DNA of 64,000 bases, taken from the NCBI GenBank assembly GCA_964384025.1, contig CAYLJJ010000021.1, forward strand, positions 6,570 through 70,569. The letters run 5' to 3'. Shown here piece by piece: positions 17,762 to 26,901 of the stretch (positions are counted from its first letter, which is position 1; the number at the start of each line of letters is the position of its first letter). Both the position numbers and the translations under genes were made by a program. This stretch comes from CAYLJJ01 sp964384025. Lineage in GTDB: Bacteria > Myxococcota_A > Bradymonadia > UBA7976 > UBA1532. Below the pieces are notes generated by a model. The model saw only the letters and a list, made by a program, of their open reading frames with translations, was not told where the DNA came from and searched no databases.

Positions 17762-18874
17762 TCAAGAATCTCCAGAGTCCAACTCCCGAAAACGTTCTGC
17801 TAAGGTGAGGAAGAGGGGTCCCTGCCAACGAGTAAACTCTTCAGAGCGGAAAAACTCTGGTGTGATCACCTGTAGTTTGACGGGGCTGATCGCCTGAACA
17901 TCTGCGCTTCGAGGACGGGCGGTGATCAACCCGATCTCTCCAAAGATCTCATTGAAGTGTAGCTCTCGGAGCACTTGCCCCTCTCGGCTCACCAAGCAGC
18001 GGCCCTCCAAGATGATATAAGCTTCCTCCCCCAGCTCCCCCTCTCGAATGATCATCTCTCCTGCAGCGAAGCTGCGGCAAGGGAGAGCCCAAGGTTGGGA
18101 GATGAAGTGTTCCAGGGCCTTTTGCAACTCAAGGACCGAGCTATAGCGCTCCTCAGGCTTCGGGGCCATCGCTCTGAGGACTATCTCTCGGAGCTCCTCT
18201 GGACAGAGCTTCAGGGGTTTGTGTGAAAAGTCGGTTCGGGCAGCCTTATGGAGATAGGCAGCACGAGAACGTGCAGAGTAGGGGGGATGTCCGCTTAAGA
18301 TCTGATAGAGGCTGGCGCCCAGCGCAAAGATATCGACCTGCTCTGTCAGTGGGACTCCTGGCTTACACTGCTCTGGAGAGAGATAGGAGAGCGTACCTGT
18401 GGGCCTCTCTCTGCTTTCTCCCACGAAATAAGCGCTACCCCAGTCCAAGAGATAGATCTGACCAAAAGAAGCGATGAGGATATTGGCGGGTTTGATATCG
18501 AGGTGAAGGATCCCTTGAGCATGAGCATGGGCCACGGCATCACAGACACGAGAGAGGATCTTCAGATTCTTCTTGAGCCCAGCAGGATCGCGCTCTCCGT
18601 TCTGAAGGTGCCTCTCCAGGGTCTCCCCTTCGAGGATCTTCATGCTGATATAGTCACGGCCATCTTCAAGCCGCCCCAGATCGTAGATGGGGACGATCCC
18701 CGCGTGAGAGAGGCGAGCAGCGATCCGCGCCTCTTTTAGAAAGAGGGTCTCATCATCAGAATCATTGATCTTAAGCGCAACCTCTCGATGGAGGAGCTGA
18801 TCTTGGGTTCGGTAAACAATGCTCGCTCCACCACGCCCCAGGATCTCCAAGAGTTGATAGCGATCTGTAATCAA
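17762..18874 (-). CDS. Hanks-type Ser/Thr kinase fused to a cyclic-nucleotide-binding domain
   Basis: About 370 aa. The kinase domain begins at once with DRYQLLEILGRGGASIVY. It has the ATP-binding Lys in VALKI, Glu in FLKEARI, the catalytic loop HLDIKPANILI, DWG in place of DFG, and the APE-region equivalent YLSPEQ. Residues about 265-370 form a cNMP-binding domain with the phosphate-binding cassette FGEIGLITARPRSA, including the Arg that contacts the cyclic phosphate. There is no transmembrane helix, so it is cytoplasmic, whereas many bacterial Hanks kinases are membrane-anchored. I chose the TTG at 18874 because GGAGGG lies six bases upstream; a longer TTG start at 18907 has no ribosome site. 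The next gene encodes a cyclase, so cyclic-nucleotide control of the kinase is likely. Confidence 0.9.
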   Translation of the reverse strand: MITDRYQLLEILGRGGASIVYRTQDQLLHREVALKINDSDDETLFLKEARIAARLSHAGIVPIYDLGRLEDGRDYISMKILEGETLERHLQNGERDPAGLKKNLKILSRVCDAVAHAHAQGILHLDIKPANILIASFGQIYLLDWGSAYFVGESRERPTGTLSYLSPEQCKPGVPLTEQVDIFALGASLYQILSGHPPYSARSRAAYLHKAARTDFSHKPLKLCPEELREIVLRAMAPKPEERYSSVLELQKALEHFISQPWALPCRSFAAGEMIIREGELGEEAYIILEGRCLVSREGQVLRELHFNEIFGEIGLITARPRSADVQAISPVKLQVITPEFFRSEEFTRWQGPLFLTLAERFRELDSGDS

Positions 18875-18934
18875 GGGTTGCCCTCCACTGTTAGAAGATG
18901 GCTCCAAGAATCAGAGGAGAGCTGAACTTTGGGT

Positions 18935-19581
18935 TTATTGTCCTGTATTTGGGGGCGGTAAGGCCATGCCCACATCCTCAGCTCGGCAACGCTCTTGCTC
19001 TGGGCTGGGAAGATCGGGACAGTCATCACATATATCTCCAGCGCGATCCTGATCTCGATCTCCCTGGAGAGTGTTATGAGCTTCTGAGCAGTTATCGCAG
19101 AGGTTACCGATCCCATCACCATCAAGATCATCTTGGGTTGGGTCCTCCTGTTCGGGACAGAGGTCACAGGTATCACCGAGTCCATCTCCGTCGGTATCGA
19201 CCTGTTGTATGTTAGGGATCTCAGGACAAAGATCACAGAAATCTCCTACATCATCTTGATCAAAACCTCTCTGAGTCCTGTTTGAAACTCCTGGACAGTT
19301 GTCTCTTGCGTCGAAGATCCCGTCTTCATCTGTATCAGAGTCTGAGACCCCAGCATCTGATTCAAACCCGCAAAGATCACCAATCCCCATCTCTATATTT
19401 GATCCCCTTGAGCCGCGTTGGGCTCTTCGGGACAGCCATCACAAAGGTCTCCCACACCATTTCCATCCTGAGCTTCTTGCCCAGGATCACTTAAGAAGGG
19501 GCAGTTATCGCAGAGGGCGCCGATCCCATCTCTGTCAAGATCATCAGGGATGGGATCTGCATGAAGGGGACAACCGCTCAA
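18935..19581 (-). pseudogene. Frameshifted thrombospondin type 3 repeat protein remnant
   Basis: Two adjacent minus-strand frames encode TSP3 calcium-binding repeats. 19393-19581 (DRDGIGALCDNCPFLSDPGQ) stops at ATATAG, and the frame then continues in another register at 19390 with MGIGDLCGFESDAG through several DxDxDGxGDxCD units to 18935. One base lost or gained near 19391 explains the break. Upstream there is no signal peptide or lipobox in any frame, so the 5-prime end is also lost. The intact relative in the window is the lipoprotein at 26902-29265. A sequencing error could explain the frameshift but not the missing N-terminus. Confidence 0.7.
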
Positions 19582-20045
19582 AGATGATCTGCGGATCAGC
19601 GTCGCTCATTCACGGCATATCCCCACCGATGTTCAGGTTCCCTGAGGTCCCTGCATCTTAATCTGTGCGCATAAAAATGTTTGAGTTGAGGCCATCTAGA
19701 GCATCAGCATCCAGACCTGAACCCGCTCCATCCGCTTGCAGTAGCTTATCCAATACCTCTTGAGGGCTGTCGGGAGAGCCCGCCGGACCCTCTCTTTCTG
19801 CGAGACCTTCAGGGGCCTGGAAGGCCCTGCGCTTCCTAGAAGATCCGACAGGCCCCGATAGAGATCGGCTGGGCCGTAGGGTGAGCTGATCTTGGCCCTC
19901 CAGGCTCTGCCCCTGAGATTAAGGAAAGGTTCAGAAAAAAGCGGAGGGAGCATCACAGGAGAAACACCCATGTCAGCCTCATTTATCTGACCCATGCTCT
20001 AAAATCTCATCTGTGGTGGCTGGAATTTGAAGAGAAGAAATTAGA
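19582..20045. other. Intergenic region between divergent units, no gene supported
   Basis: A 99-codon minus-strand frame (19696-19995) exists but has no good Shine-Dalgarno or recognisable motif. The stretch next to the TSP3 remnant (to about 19610) may be its decayed 5-prime part. I see no clear terminator or operator. Confidence 0.3.
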
Positions 20046-22874
20046 GTGCAGATGAGCTTGCCTCCTCTGGGCTCCTCTGTTACCTCCCCTCCTCTGATGC
20101 TCTCCTCCTCTCCGATGGAGGAGAGGAGTCTGCCTGGAGCGCTTATGAACCCTGAACTGAAAGAGATCGCCCTTCAACTCTCTAAGGAGAGCGAGTGGAG
20201 TCCAGATCGCCTCCTGGTCTCTCTAAGGCGAGCGGCGGCCTTTGTTCAGGAGCAGCTCTCCGCTTCCGTCCAAGAGGAGGGGCTCACACACTTCATGGGG
20301 GCCTTATCCAGGGCAGGCGCAGAAGCTCTCGGGGGTGGCGATCCTCAAGGGCTGGAAGATCAGCTGATCTTCCAGCATCCAGAGAGCCCCCTCTCCGAAG
20401 AGCTACTCCGCCGTGCTTGGCTGCTCCTCAGAGATGATCTAGGGCGTAGCGGAGAGATGCCTGTCTTTGGAGGCTCTGGAGAGTTGGAGCGTTGGGCTTC
20501 CTTGGCGCGCAGTCGCCCTTGGCCCTTTGTAGATCCTGAGGGGCTCGTTAAGCGCATCGCGGGGCTCTTTGGTGGCCCCTCTAAGGTGGTGATCTTGCGG
20601 GGTCCAGGGCGCTCCAGCTTCCTCGCTGCTCTGCGTCGCTGTCTTCTCAATAAAGGGGGCCTTGAAGCTCTTGTTCCACCTGTTCTGCCTGCCAGCCAAG
20701 ACAATCTAGAGCAGCTCTTGAGGCCCTACATCGAGAGAGCGGGCCTAGACGATAATCTAATGCAGATCCTCAAGCAGCGCTGCTACGGAGAGGACCTTGT
20801 GGGGCTTTTGGGACGCGCCGCAGATCTTCAACCTGTCGCCCTGCTTCTAGATGATGCTTGGCTCTCCTCTCGATCCTTCATGTTGGGCCTAGCGCTCTTT
20901 CAGGAGCCCTCCCCTGAACGTCGTGGGCTCCTAGTCTTGGCGGCTCCCGATCGCTCTGAAGATGAGGGTCTGCTGCGTGAGTTGATTCTCGACGCCCAAG
21001 AGCGGGAGCTGCTCGTCGAGATCCAGCTTCCAGCCTGGGGAGAGCCCCTGGTAGAGGCTCTCCTTCAAGCTCGCCTGGGTCCTGATCATGGAATCAGCGC
21101 ACGCAGCTTGGTGGCTCAACACAACCGAAGCAGCGCTCCCGATCAGATGCGCGCGGCGCACTCCTGGCTGAAGGAGTTGGCTCAGAGTTCTGCTCCTGAG
21201 ATGCTCTTGGAGAGAGGCTTTCAACTGAAATCTTGGCTGCCTGAGCACCCTGAGATGCGGGGCCTCCTCGCCTTGGCTGCCCTAGAGGGGCAGCGCTTTC
21301 ATGCGCTCTCCCTGGGCAAGCTGCTTGATAAGGATGAGGACTATGTTGAGGATCTTCTCTACGACGATGAACTGGAGCTGAACGGCCGCTTGGTGGGCAC
21401 CTGTGAACGCGCAGTCCCCAGCGCTGCTCGAGAGTGGAGTGATCTTCCCGACGGTCTACACCCTCTCTTTTGTTTTGCGGACGCTCGCTTAGCGGTGGAT
21501 CTGGCTGAAGAGCTGCTCTCTGAGGAGCGCCGCACAGGCGCCAAAGCGCTCCATAAAGCTCTCCTGGAAGCTTATGGGGAGAGCGCTTGGAGGATCGCCG
21601 CTCTCCTTTGGCGTTTGGAGCTTAACTTTAGGCCGCTTGTGGGGATCCGCGAACATCTACCCAAGAGCCCAGACCACCAAAGGATAGAGAGAGGCTTCCG
21701 GCGCCTGCTCCCTGCCCTCTCCAGCCATCGACCCTATCGCCTCGCGCTGGCTCGGCTCTACGGAGCAGGGATGGAGTTGGGCAGCATCGCTGCCCAGAGC
21801 GGCCGTGTGCAGCTCTCTGATCAAGCCTTCCAGGCGGCGGCCAAGGCTGCGCAGCTCATCAAGCGCCCTGGGGCTGCCGGGGAAGCCCTGGCCCGTTTGG
21901 GAGAGATCCGCCTTGCCCTGGCTCTGCCTGAGCCTGCTCGAAAAGCTCTGGTCTTGGCGGAGTCTCTACTGGAGCAGGCGGGGCATCAGCGCAGCAGCGC
22001 TCGCATCCTCCTGCTTCGCGCTGAGGTATGCTTGCTGGAGGGCAGCCCTGATGAAGCCATCCAGTTGCTGAGGGAGGGGATCTCCAGCCTGAGGAGCCTC
22101 AAGGATCAGAGCCATGTCGCCTTGGGATTGATCCGCCTGGGGCGGATTCATCATGAGATGGGGCAGGAACAGGAAGCCCTCCTGATTCTGGAGGAGGCGA
22201 TTAAAGAGGCTGATGCAGGAGGAGATCCGCGTCCTTCTGCAGCGGCGCGTATGGCCCATGCCTTTGTCGAGGGCGAAATGGGAGATTTGGAGAGCGCCAT
22301 GGAGCGGCTCAACCAGGCAGCTCTGGCTTTCCAGAGCGTGGGGATGCCCATTCATATTATCGAGGTCGCTGCTGCTGGACTCCAGCGCCGTCATGGTGCT
22401 CCAAAAGAGGCTGCGCAGCGCCTACGTCGTATGGCTGAGGGTTTTAAGAGGAACAAGGCTGCTGTTCAGTGGGCTGAGGCTTGGCATGAGTTGGGTCGCT
22501 GTCATATCGACATGGAAAGCTTCGAGGAGGCGATCCCCATCCTCGAGGAGATCTTGGCCCTACGCAAGCGCACACGCGATCGCTTCGCGCTGATTCACAT
22601 CTATGAAGATTTGGGGCGTGCCTGCACTGGGGCAGCGCGGTGGACGGATGCCTTCCTCTACCACGCTCGGGCGCGTCAGCTCGCGGTTCGCCTCAAGCTC
22701 TCTGCTCGCCTGGGGCGCTTGGACGCCAGCTTGCTTCTGATCGAGGAGCGCTTGGATGCACGCCCAGATCAGGACGCTGAGACGTTGAGGATCCAAGCTC
22801 AAGCTGAAGTTGAAGAGATGGAGATCCGCTGGAAGGCGGAGATCCCCTCAGAGGAGAGCCGGGAGCTGCACTGA
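20046..22874 (+). CDS. AAA/STAND-like ATPase remnant domain with TPR C-terminus
   Basis: 942 aa. A GTG at 20046 and an ATG at 20052 are both possible starts, and Met residues at about 18, 24 and 34 are also available. Residues about 170-400 look like a STAND/AAA fold: VVILRGPGRSSFLAALRRCL resembles a P-loop, but GPGRSSF lacks the usual GK[ST], and a Walker B-like VALLLDDAWL follows. From about residue 580 on there are repeated amphipathic helix pairs of TPR type (GEALARLGEIRLALALPEPA, EAIPILEEILALRKR). The protein may be a scaffold or regulator rather than an active ATPase. It resembles the ATPase-TPR half of the cyclase at 14059-17733 in layout and may head the operon running to 26829. Confidence 0.8.
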   Translation: MQMSLPPLGSSVTSPPLMLSSSPMEERSLPGALMNPELKEIALQLSKESEWSPDRLLVSLRRAAAFVQEQLSASVQEEGLTHFMGALSRAGAEALGGGDPQGLEDQLIFQHPESPLSEELLRRAWLLLRDDLGRSGEMPVFGGSGELERWASLARSRPWPFVDPEGLVKRIAGLFGGPSKVVILRGPGRSSFLAALRRCLLNKGGLEALVPPVLPASQDNLEQLLRPYIERAGLDDNLMQILKQRCYGEDLVGLLGRAADLQPVALLLDDAWLSSRSFMLGLALFQEPSPERRGLLVLAAPDRSEDEGLLRELILDAQERELLVEIQLPAWGEPLVEALLQARLGPDHGISARSLVAQHNRSSAPDQMRAAHSWLKELAQSSAPEMLLERGFQLKSWLPEHPEMRGLLALAALEGQRFHALSLGKLLDKDEDYVEDLLYDDELELNGRLVGTCERAVPSAAREWSDLPDGLHPLFCFADARLAVDLAEELLSEERRTGAKALHKALLEAYGESAWRIAALLWRLELNFRPLVGIREHLPKSPDHQRIERGFRRLLPALSSHRPYRLALARLYGAGMELGSIAAQSGRVQLSDQAFQAAAKAAQLIKRPGAAGEALARLGEIRLALALPEPARKALVLAESLLEQAGHQRSSARILLLRAEVCLLEGSPDEAIQLLREGISSLRSLKDQSHVALGLIRLGRIHHEMGQEQEALLILEEAIKEADAGGDPRPSAAARMAHAFVEGEMGDLESAMERLNQAALAFQSVGMPIHIIEVAAAGLQRRHGAPKEAAQRLRRMAEGFKRNKAAVQWAEAWHELGRCHIDMESFEEAIPILEEILALRKRTRDRFALIHIYEDLGRACTGAARWTDAFLYHARARQLAVRLKLSARLGRLDASLLLIEERLDARPDQDAETLRIQAQAEVEEMEIRWKAEIPSEESRELH

Positions 22875-22928
22875 TCTGGACTGCAGCGCTGACTTGATCA
22901 GGGTCTCAGGAGATGGCAGGCTCTGCTC

Positions 22929-23597
22929 ATGCCTAAAGTAATTCTCTTTGTTCTCGCCGGCGTAAGCATCGCCGCCCTTCTCATCCATCTATCCACCCTA
23001 CGTGAGAAAAAGAAAAAGAAAAAAAAGGAGAGGGAAAAACAGCGAAAGCGCGCGATCAAGAACGCCAATGTCAGCAATGATATCACCCGCTTACGGAAGG
23101 GAGGTGTACTCAAGTTGCCTCCCTTTGGGAGCCAGAGCAGCCCCATCGAGACCTATGTAGAGGAGCGTCATCGCTACTCAGATGGAGAGGGTTTTGAATG
23201 GTGGGAGTTGAGCTGCGCTCATGGTCGCCGGGAGCTACTCATCGAGTGGTCAAAGGAGGGCCGAGAACTCTATATCACCGCAGGCTTCGAAGATGAGAAC
23301 CCCAGCCTCTCAGATCTCAATCTCAAAGAGGATGACTTAATCCGTTTTGATGAGGACAAACGAGGTGAGTTCAACTGGGGTGGGACCTCCTGGCACTTTG
23401 ATGAATCTGGTGAGAATCGATTCTATGAGAACGATGGTTCCAAAGTTGAGGAATACTATGGTTGGTCTTTTGAGAGTAAGGACCAGTCCCGTTTTCTCAA
23501 TATAGAGAAATGGCAAGGAGCCAGAAGATTTAAGGTCTATCACCTCTGGCTTATTGACCAACGCGGTATCGAGATCTATGAAGCGGGAGAGGGGTGA
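22929..23597 (+). CDS. Membrane-anchored DUF4178-family protein
   Basis: 222 aa. An N-terminal transmembrane helix (ILFVLAGVSIAALLIHL) is followed by a highly basic stretch (REKKKKKKKEREKQRKR), then from about residue 60 a domain with the DUF4178 pattern: aromatic-rich beta hairpins such as GEGFEWWELSC, LLIEWSKEGRELYITAGF, FNWGGTSWHFDESGENRFYE and EEYYGWSFE. DUF4178 has no known biochemical function. It overlaps the next gene by four bases (GTGA), so the two are translationally coupled, and a transmembrane spermidine-synthase gene follows. From memory, DUF4178 genes are often found next to such synthases and DUF350 genes in other bacteria; no DUF350 gene is seen here. Confidence 0.85.
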   Translation: MPKVILFVLAGVSIAALLIHLSTLREKKKKKKKEREKQRKRAIKNANVSNDITRLRKGGVLKLPPFGSQSSPIETYVEERHRYSDGEGFEWWELSCAHGRRELLIEWSKEGRELYITAGFEDENPSLSDLNLKEDDLIRFDEDKRGEFNWGGTSWHFDESGENRFYENDGSKVEEYYGWSFESKDQSRFLNIEKWQGARRFKVYHLWLIDQRGIEIYEAGEG

Positions 23598-25123
23598 GTG
23601 TGAAAATTAGAAAAAAATGGGGGCTGATCTTCTTGGGAGGAGGCCTGGGACTTGTTGCTTTTCTAATGAACCAGGGGATCCCTGACGGGCTTAAGAAAGA
23701 TGCTCAACAATTTGTTGAACATCTAGAAAAGAGTGAAGTAAAGTTAAAGGAATACTCAGCAGAACTCAATGAACTCATCGCTTCTGATCGTGACTATCTT
23801 GCTGGGCAATCTGAAGTTAAATCAGCCAAGATATTGATATCTCAACGAGAGAGCCAACTTAAGAAACTCCAAGAACGCACTCAAAAAGAACTTCAACCGA
23901 TTTTAGATGCAGACAAGGAGAGGAGCAAGATAAAACTTGGTATTATCCTCAATGATCTTAGATCCCAGGAAAAACAGCTTTACAAGGGGCTCTCCAAAAG
24001 CCAAAACACGGTAAGACAGCTTCTGAGTTTTAAGAAAAATCATAAATCTCTGATGAAGCGTGCTCTTGCTCAGGAGCAAGGAGTAAGACGCTCTCTGAAG
24101 CGGATAGAAGCTCCTAACACACTCCTTAATCCTGAGCAGAAGAGCGAAACCGGCGTGGGCAAATCTCCCACTGCTGGGAAGGAGCCTAAGAAATCTCTCC
24201 CCGCAGGGAAAGAGCCTGAGAAGCTCTATCTTGACTCTGGGGGGGATCTCTACCAAATCCAGGAGCTGGCCAAGACCCAGTGCCCTCAACTCAGCCCCAA
24301 GATCGAGGCTCGTTTAAACACTCTCGAGGCTCACAGCAACCAACTCCTCAAGAGCAGCCAGCTCCTCAAACAGAAAGCGAAGCAGACTCCCATCGACTAT
24401 GCAGCTTGTGGGCGCCTAGCTTTGGCGATTCATCAAGGCAGTGACAAGCTTGCAGAGATGGAAAAGAGCTTCCAGAAGGATCTGGACGCCTTAGGGCAGA
24501 GCGAGGATAAAATCCTCATCGATATGAAGGAGGAGGGCGGCACCCACCATCACAAGTATCGCCTCATCAATGGCAGCAGCTCGAAGGATCTGGACTGGCA
24601 GGCCGTAAGCCCCACGATCTATCGCAAACATGAGGAGCATTTGGGGATGAGCCTCTATAGCAGGCCTGAGTGTAGCTTCCCTCAGGATGCTGTGAAGGTG
24701 GCCTCTCCTCCCGGTTATAACTATGTCGGCAACAGCCGCTACGGACGCTGGAGAGGTGAAGGGCGCAACCGCTTTTGGGAGTTCTATGGTAGGTATGCCA
24801 TGATGCGCAGCCTATTTTGGGGTCCGAGCTACTACTCTCCCATCTATTATGGTTCTTGGAGGAGCTATAGAAGCTCGGTTGGGAGCGGTCGTCCATACTA
24901 CGGATCAAAGAAACAGTATGGAACATCTGGAAGCCATACAAAGAAACGATACAGCTCCAGCAAATATATGAAGCATAAAAAATCACGTTTTAAATCATCG
25001 AAATATTCTGGTTCGTCAAAGAGCAAGGGATATAAAGGCTCTAAATTTTCTGGTTCATCTCGAAGCAGCAATCGCCGCAGCAGCCGCTCAAGCAGCTCAA
25101 GCTATGGAGGCTCGGGAAAGTGA
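23594..25123 (+). CDS. Secreted or anchored coiled-coil protein with Ser/Tyr/Lys/Arg-rich tail
   Basis: 509 aa, GTG start overlapping the DUF4178 stop. Residues about 8-25 are a membrane anchor or signal (GLIFLGGGLGLVAFLM) followed by long coiled coil to about 175. A Lys/Pro linker with repeated AGKEP(K/E)K and a second helical part with two Cys lead to about 310. Residues about 370-425 hold PPGYNYVGNSRYGRW and WEFYGRYAMMRSLFW. The last 90 residues are low complexity, rich in Ser, Tyr, Gly, Lys and Arg. From memory, proteins with a similar GNxRYGxW...FWEWYGxY block and Gly/Tyr/Ser tail occur in DUF4178/DUF350/spermidine-synthase loci. It may be the protein that the polyamine enzyme serves; that is inference. 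Confidence 0.75.
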   Translation: MSVKIRKKWGLIFLGGGLGLVAFLMNQGIPDGLKKDAQQFVEHLEKSEVKLKEYSAELNELIASDRDYLAGQSEVKSAKILISQRESQLKKLQERTQKELQPILDADKERSKIKLGIILNDLRSQEKQLYKGLSKSQNTVRQLLSFKKNHKSLMKRALAQEQGVRRSLKRIEAPNTLLNPEQKSETGVGKSPTAGKEPKKSLPAGKEPEKLYLDSGGDLYQIQELAKTQCPQLSPKIEARLNTLEAHSNQLLKSSQLLKQKAKQTPIDYAACGRLALAIHQGSDKLAEMEKSFQKDLDALGQSEDKILIDMKEEGGTHHHKYRLINGSSSKDLDWQAVSPTIYRKHEEHLGMSLYSRPECSFPQDAVKVASPPGYNYVGNSRYGRWRGEGRNRFWEFYGRYAMMRSLFWGPSYYSPIYYGSWRSYRSSVGSGRPYYGSKKQYGTSGSHTKKRYSSSKYMKHKKSRFKSSKYSGSSKSKGYKGSKFSGSSRSSNRRSSRSSSSSYGGSGK

Positions 25124-25161
25124 CCTCTATCGTGGGGCTGGCGCTTTTCCTCTAAGCCTGC

Positions 25162-26829
25162 ATGAACATCAAAGAAACAGCGCCGAGCCGACTTCAACGG
25201 ATTCTATTAGCCATGGTAGTCCTCTTCTTGGGGGGCTCAGGCTTGGTCTATGAGTATTGCCTCTCTACCCTCGCCAGCCATCTGCTGGGCAACTCCATCG
25301 AGCAGTTCAGCTTGATCATCGCCCTGATGCTCTTCTCTATGGGCTTGGCCGGACTGGTTCAACGCCATATCCCAGAGGGACGATACCTCAGCACAGCTTT
25401 TATCGGGGTTGAGATCCTCTTGAGCCTCCTGGGTGGAGCTTCAGTGCTCCTGCTCTATTTGGCCTTCGCCTGGATGGAGCATTTCCGCTTTGTCCTCTAT
25501 GGCCTCGCCATGCTGATCGGGTTCCTGGTGGGCTTGGAGATTCCTCTGCTTTTGCGCATCAACCAGGGCTGGCGAGAGGATCTCAAGGAGAACGTGGGGG
25601 AGATCCTCTCTCTGGATTATCTGGGGGCCCTCTTGGGAGCGCTTATCTGGGCCTTCCTGCTCCTCCCGCGGCTCTCCCTCGATCGCATCAGCCTGCTCTT
25701 GGGGCTCCTCAATCTGTTGGCGGCGGCGGCCACCCTCTGGATCTTCCGAAGGCGGCTCTTAAAACCCCGTTGGCTGCTCTTGAGCCTCTTAGGAAGCCTG
25801 TTGACCTTGATGAGCCTTTGGTTCTATGGGCCTCATATCGTGGAAAATGCACGACAGTATCTCTATGCCCATCCGATCCTCTACCATCATAAAAGCCCCT
25901 ATCAGGATATCGTGATCACGGGAAGAGGGGGGCGGATGGCCCTATACCTCAACGGGCACCTTCAGTTCGATAGCGAGGATGAGTTTATCTATCACGAGAT
26001 GTTGGTTCATCCCGCCATGGCCAGTCTCAAGCAGCCAGCGACGCGCGCCTTGGTCCTGGGGGGTGGAGATGGTCTAGCGGTGCGAGAGCTGCTGCGTTGG
26101 CCTGAGCTTAAACAGGTGCTCCTGGTGGATCTCGACCCCGCGGTGACCCGCTTGGCTCGCAGCTACCCTCCTTTGGTCAAGCTCAACCAGGGCGCTCTTT
26201 TGGATAAGCGCTTGGAGTTTCAATTGGCTGAGGCGAAGGCGACAGGGAGACAGCGCGATATCTATAAGCGGGGTGAGCGGCTGCGGCAAAGGCTACGTGA
26301 AGAGGGAGAGGTGATCGCGCAGGTGGAGATCTACAACCTGGACGCGGGCAGCTTTCTTCGCCAAGTCAAGGCGCGCTTTCCGATCATCATCGTCGATCTC
26401 CCCGATCCCTCCTCTCCAGATCTAGCCTCCCTCTTCTCTCTGGAGTTCTACAGCCAGCTCCGTCGCCACCTGAGCCCGGGGGGGCTGATCTCTCTACAAT
26501 CCTCCAGCCCCTACAGCAACCGCAGCGCCTTTTGGGCAGTAAAAGATACCCTGGAGGCGGCGGGACTCAAGGTGCTCTCACTGCACGCCCATGTGCCCAA
26601 CTTTGGGGAGTGGGGTTGGCACCTTGCGGCCTTGGAGGAGCGCCCCCAGCCCCAAGCTACTCTGCCCTTTCAAGCAGCCTACGCCACCCCTGAGGTGATC
26701 GCAGCGGCGGCCATCTTCCCTCCAACCTTGGCTCACCCAGGGGAGCGACAGATCTCCACACGCTTGGATCCTCGGGTGATGCAGCTCTACAATCGAGGGG
26801 AGCCACTCCGAGGCCCCTCTCTTTTTTAA
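25162..26829 (+). CDS. Transmembrane spermidine synthase-like aminopropyltransferase
   Basis: 555 aa. Residues about 1-225 hold seven or so hydrophobic helices (LVYEYCLSTLASHLLGNSIE, LLGALIWAFLLLPRLSLDRI). Residues about 235-530 are a spermidine-synthase fold: YQDIVITGRGGRMALYLNG, FQFDSEDEFIYHE-type substrate loop, the SAM-type glycine motif ALVLGGGDGLAVRELL, LLVDLDPAVTRLA, and the catalytic-region IIIVDLPDPSSPD. The classical loop carries YDVII.D, here FPIIIVDLPDP. Fused membrane-synthase proteins are known, but their physiological acceptor is not. It lies 38 bp after the low-complexity protein gene and very likely shares its transcript. Confidence 0.9.
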   Translation: MNIKETAPSRLQRILLAMVVLFLGGSGLVYEYCLSTLASHLLGNSIEQFSLIIALMLFSMGLAGLVQRHIPEGRYLSTAFIGVEILLSLLGGASVLLLYLAFAWMEHFRFVLYGLAMLIGFLVGLEIPLLLRINQGWREDLKENVGEILSLDYLGALLGALIWAFLLLPRLSLDRISLLLGLLNLLAAAATLWIFRRRLLKPRWLLLSLLGSLLTLMSLWFYGPHIVENARQYLYAHPILYHHKSPYQDIVITGRGGRMALYLNGHLQFDSEDEFIYHEMLVHPAMASLKQPATRALVLGGGDGLAVRELLRWPELKQVLLVDLDPAVTRLARSYPPLVKLNQGALLDKRLEFQLAEAKATGRQRDIYKRGERLRQRLREEGEVIAQVEIYNLDAGSFLRQVKARFPIIIVDLPDPSSPDLASLFSLEFYSQLRRHLSPGGLISLQSSSPYSNRSAFWAVKDTLEAAGLKVLSLHAHVPNFGEWGWHLAALEERPQPQATLPFQAAYATPEVIAAAAIFPPTLAHPGERQISTRLDPRVMQLYNRGEPLRGPSLF

Positions 26830-26901
26830 CCCCCACTCAGAGTTTTCCTTAGCCTCGATCCCCCTCACTCCCCTACTCTCCCTTCGGAGCGGAGGAGCAC
26901 C

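Noticed and set aside
19696..19995. 99-codon minus frame in the gap before 20046
   Set aside because: No Shine-Dalgarno, no domain, mixed residue composition; not enough to call a gene.
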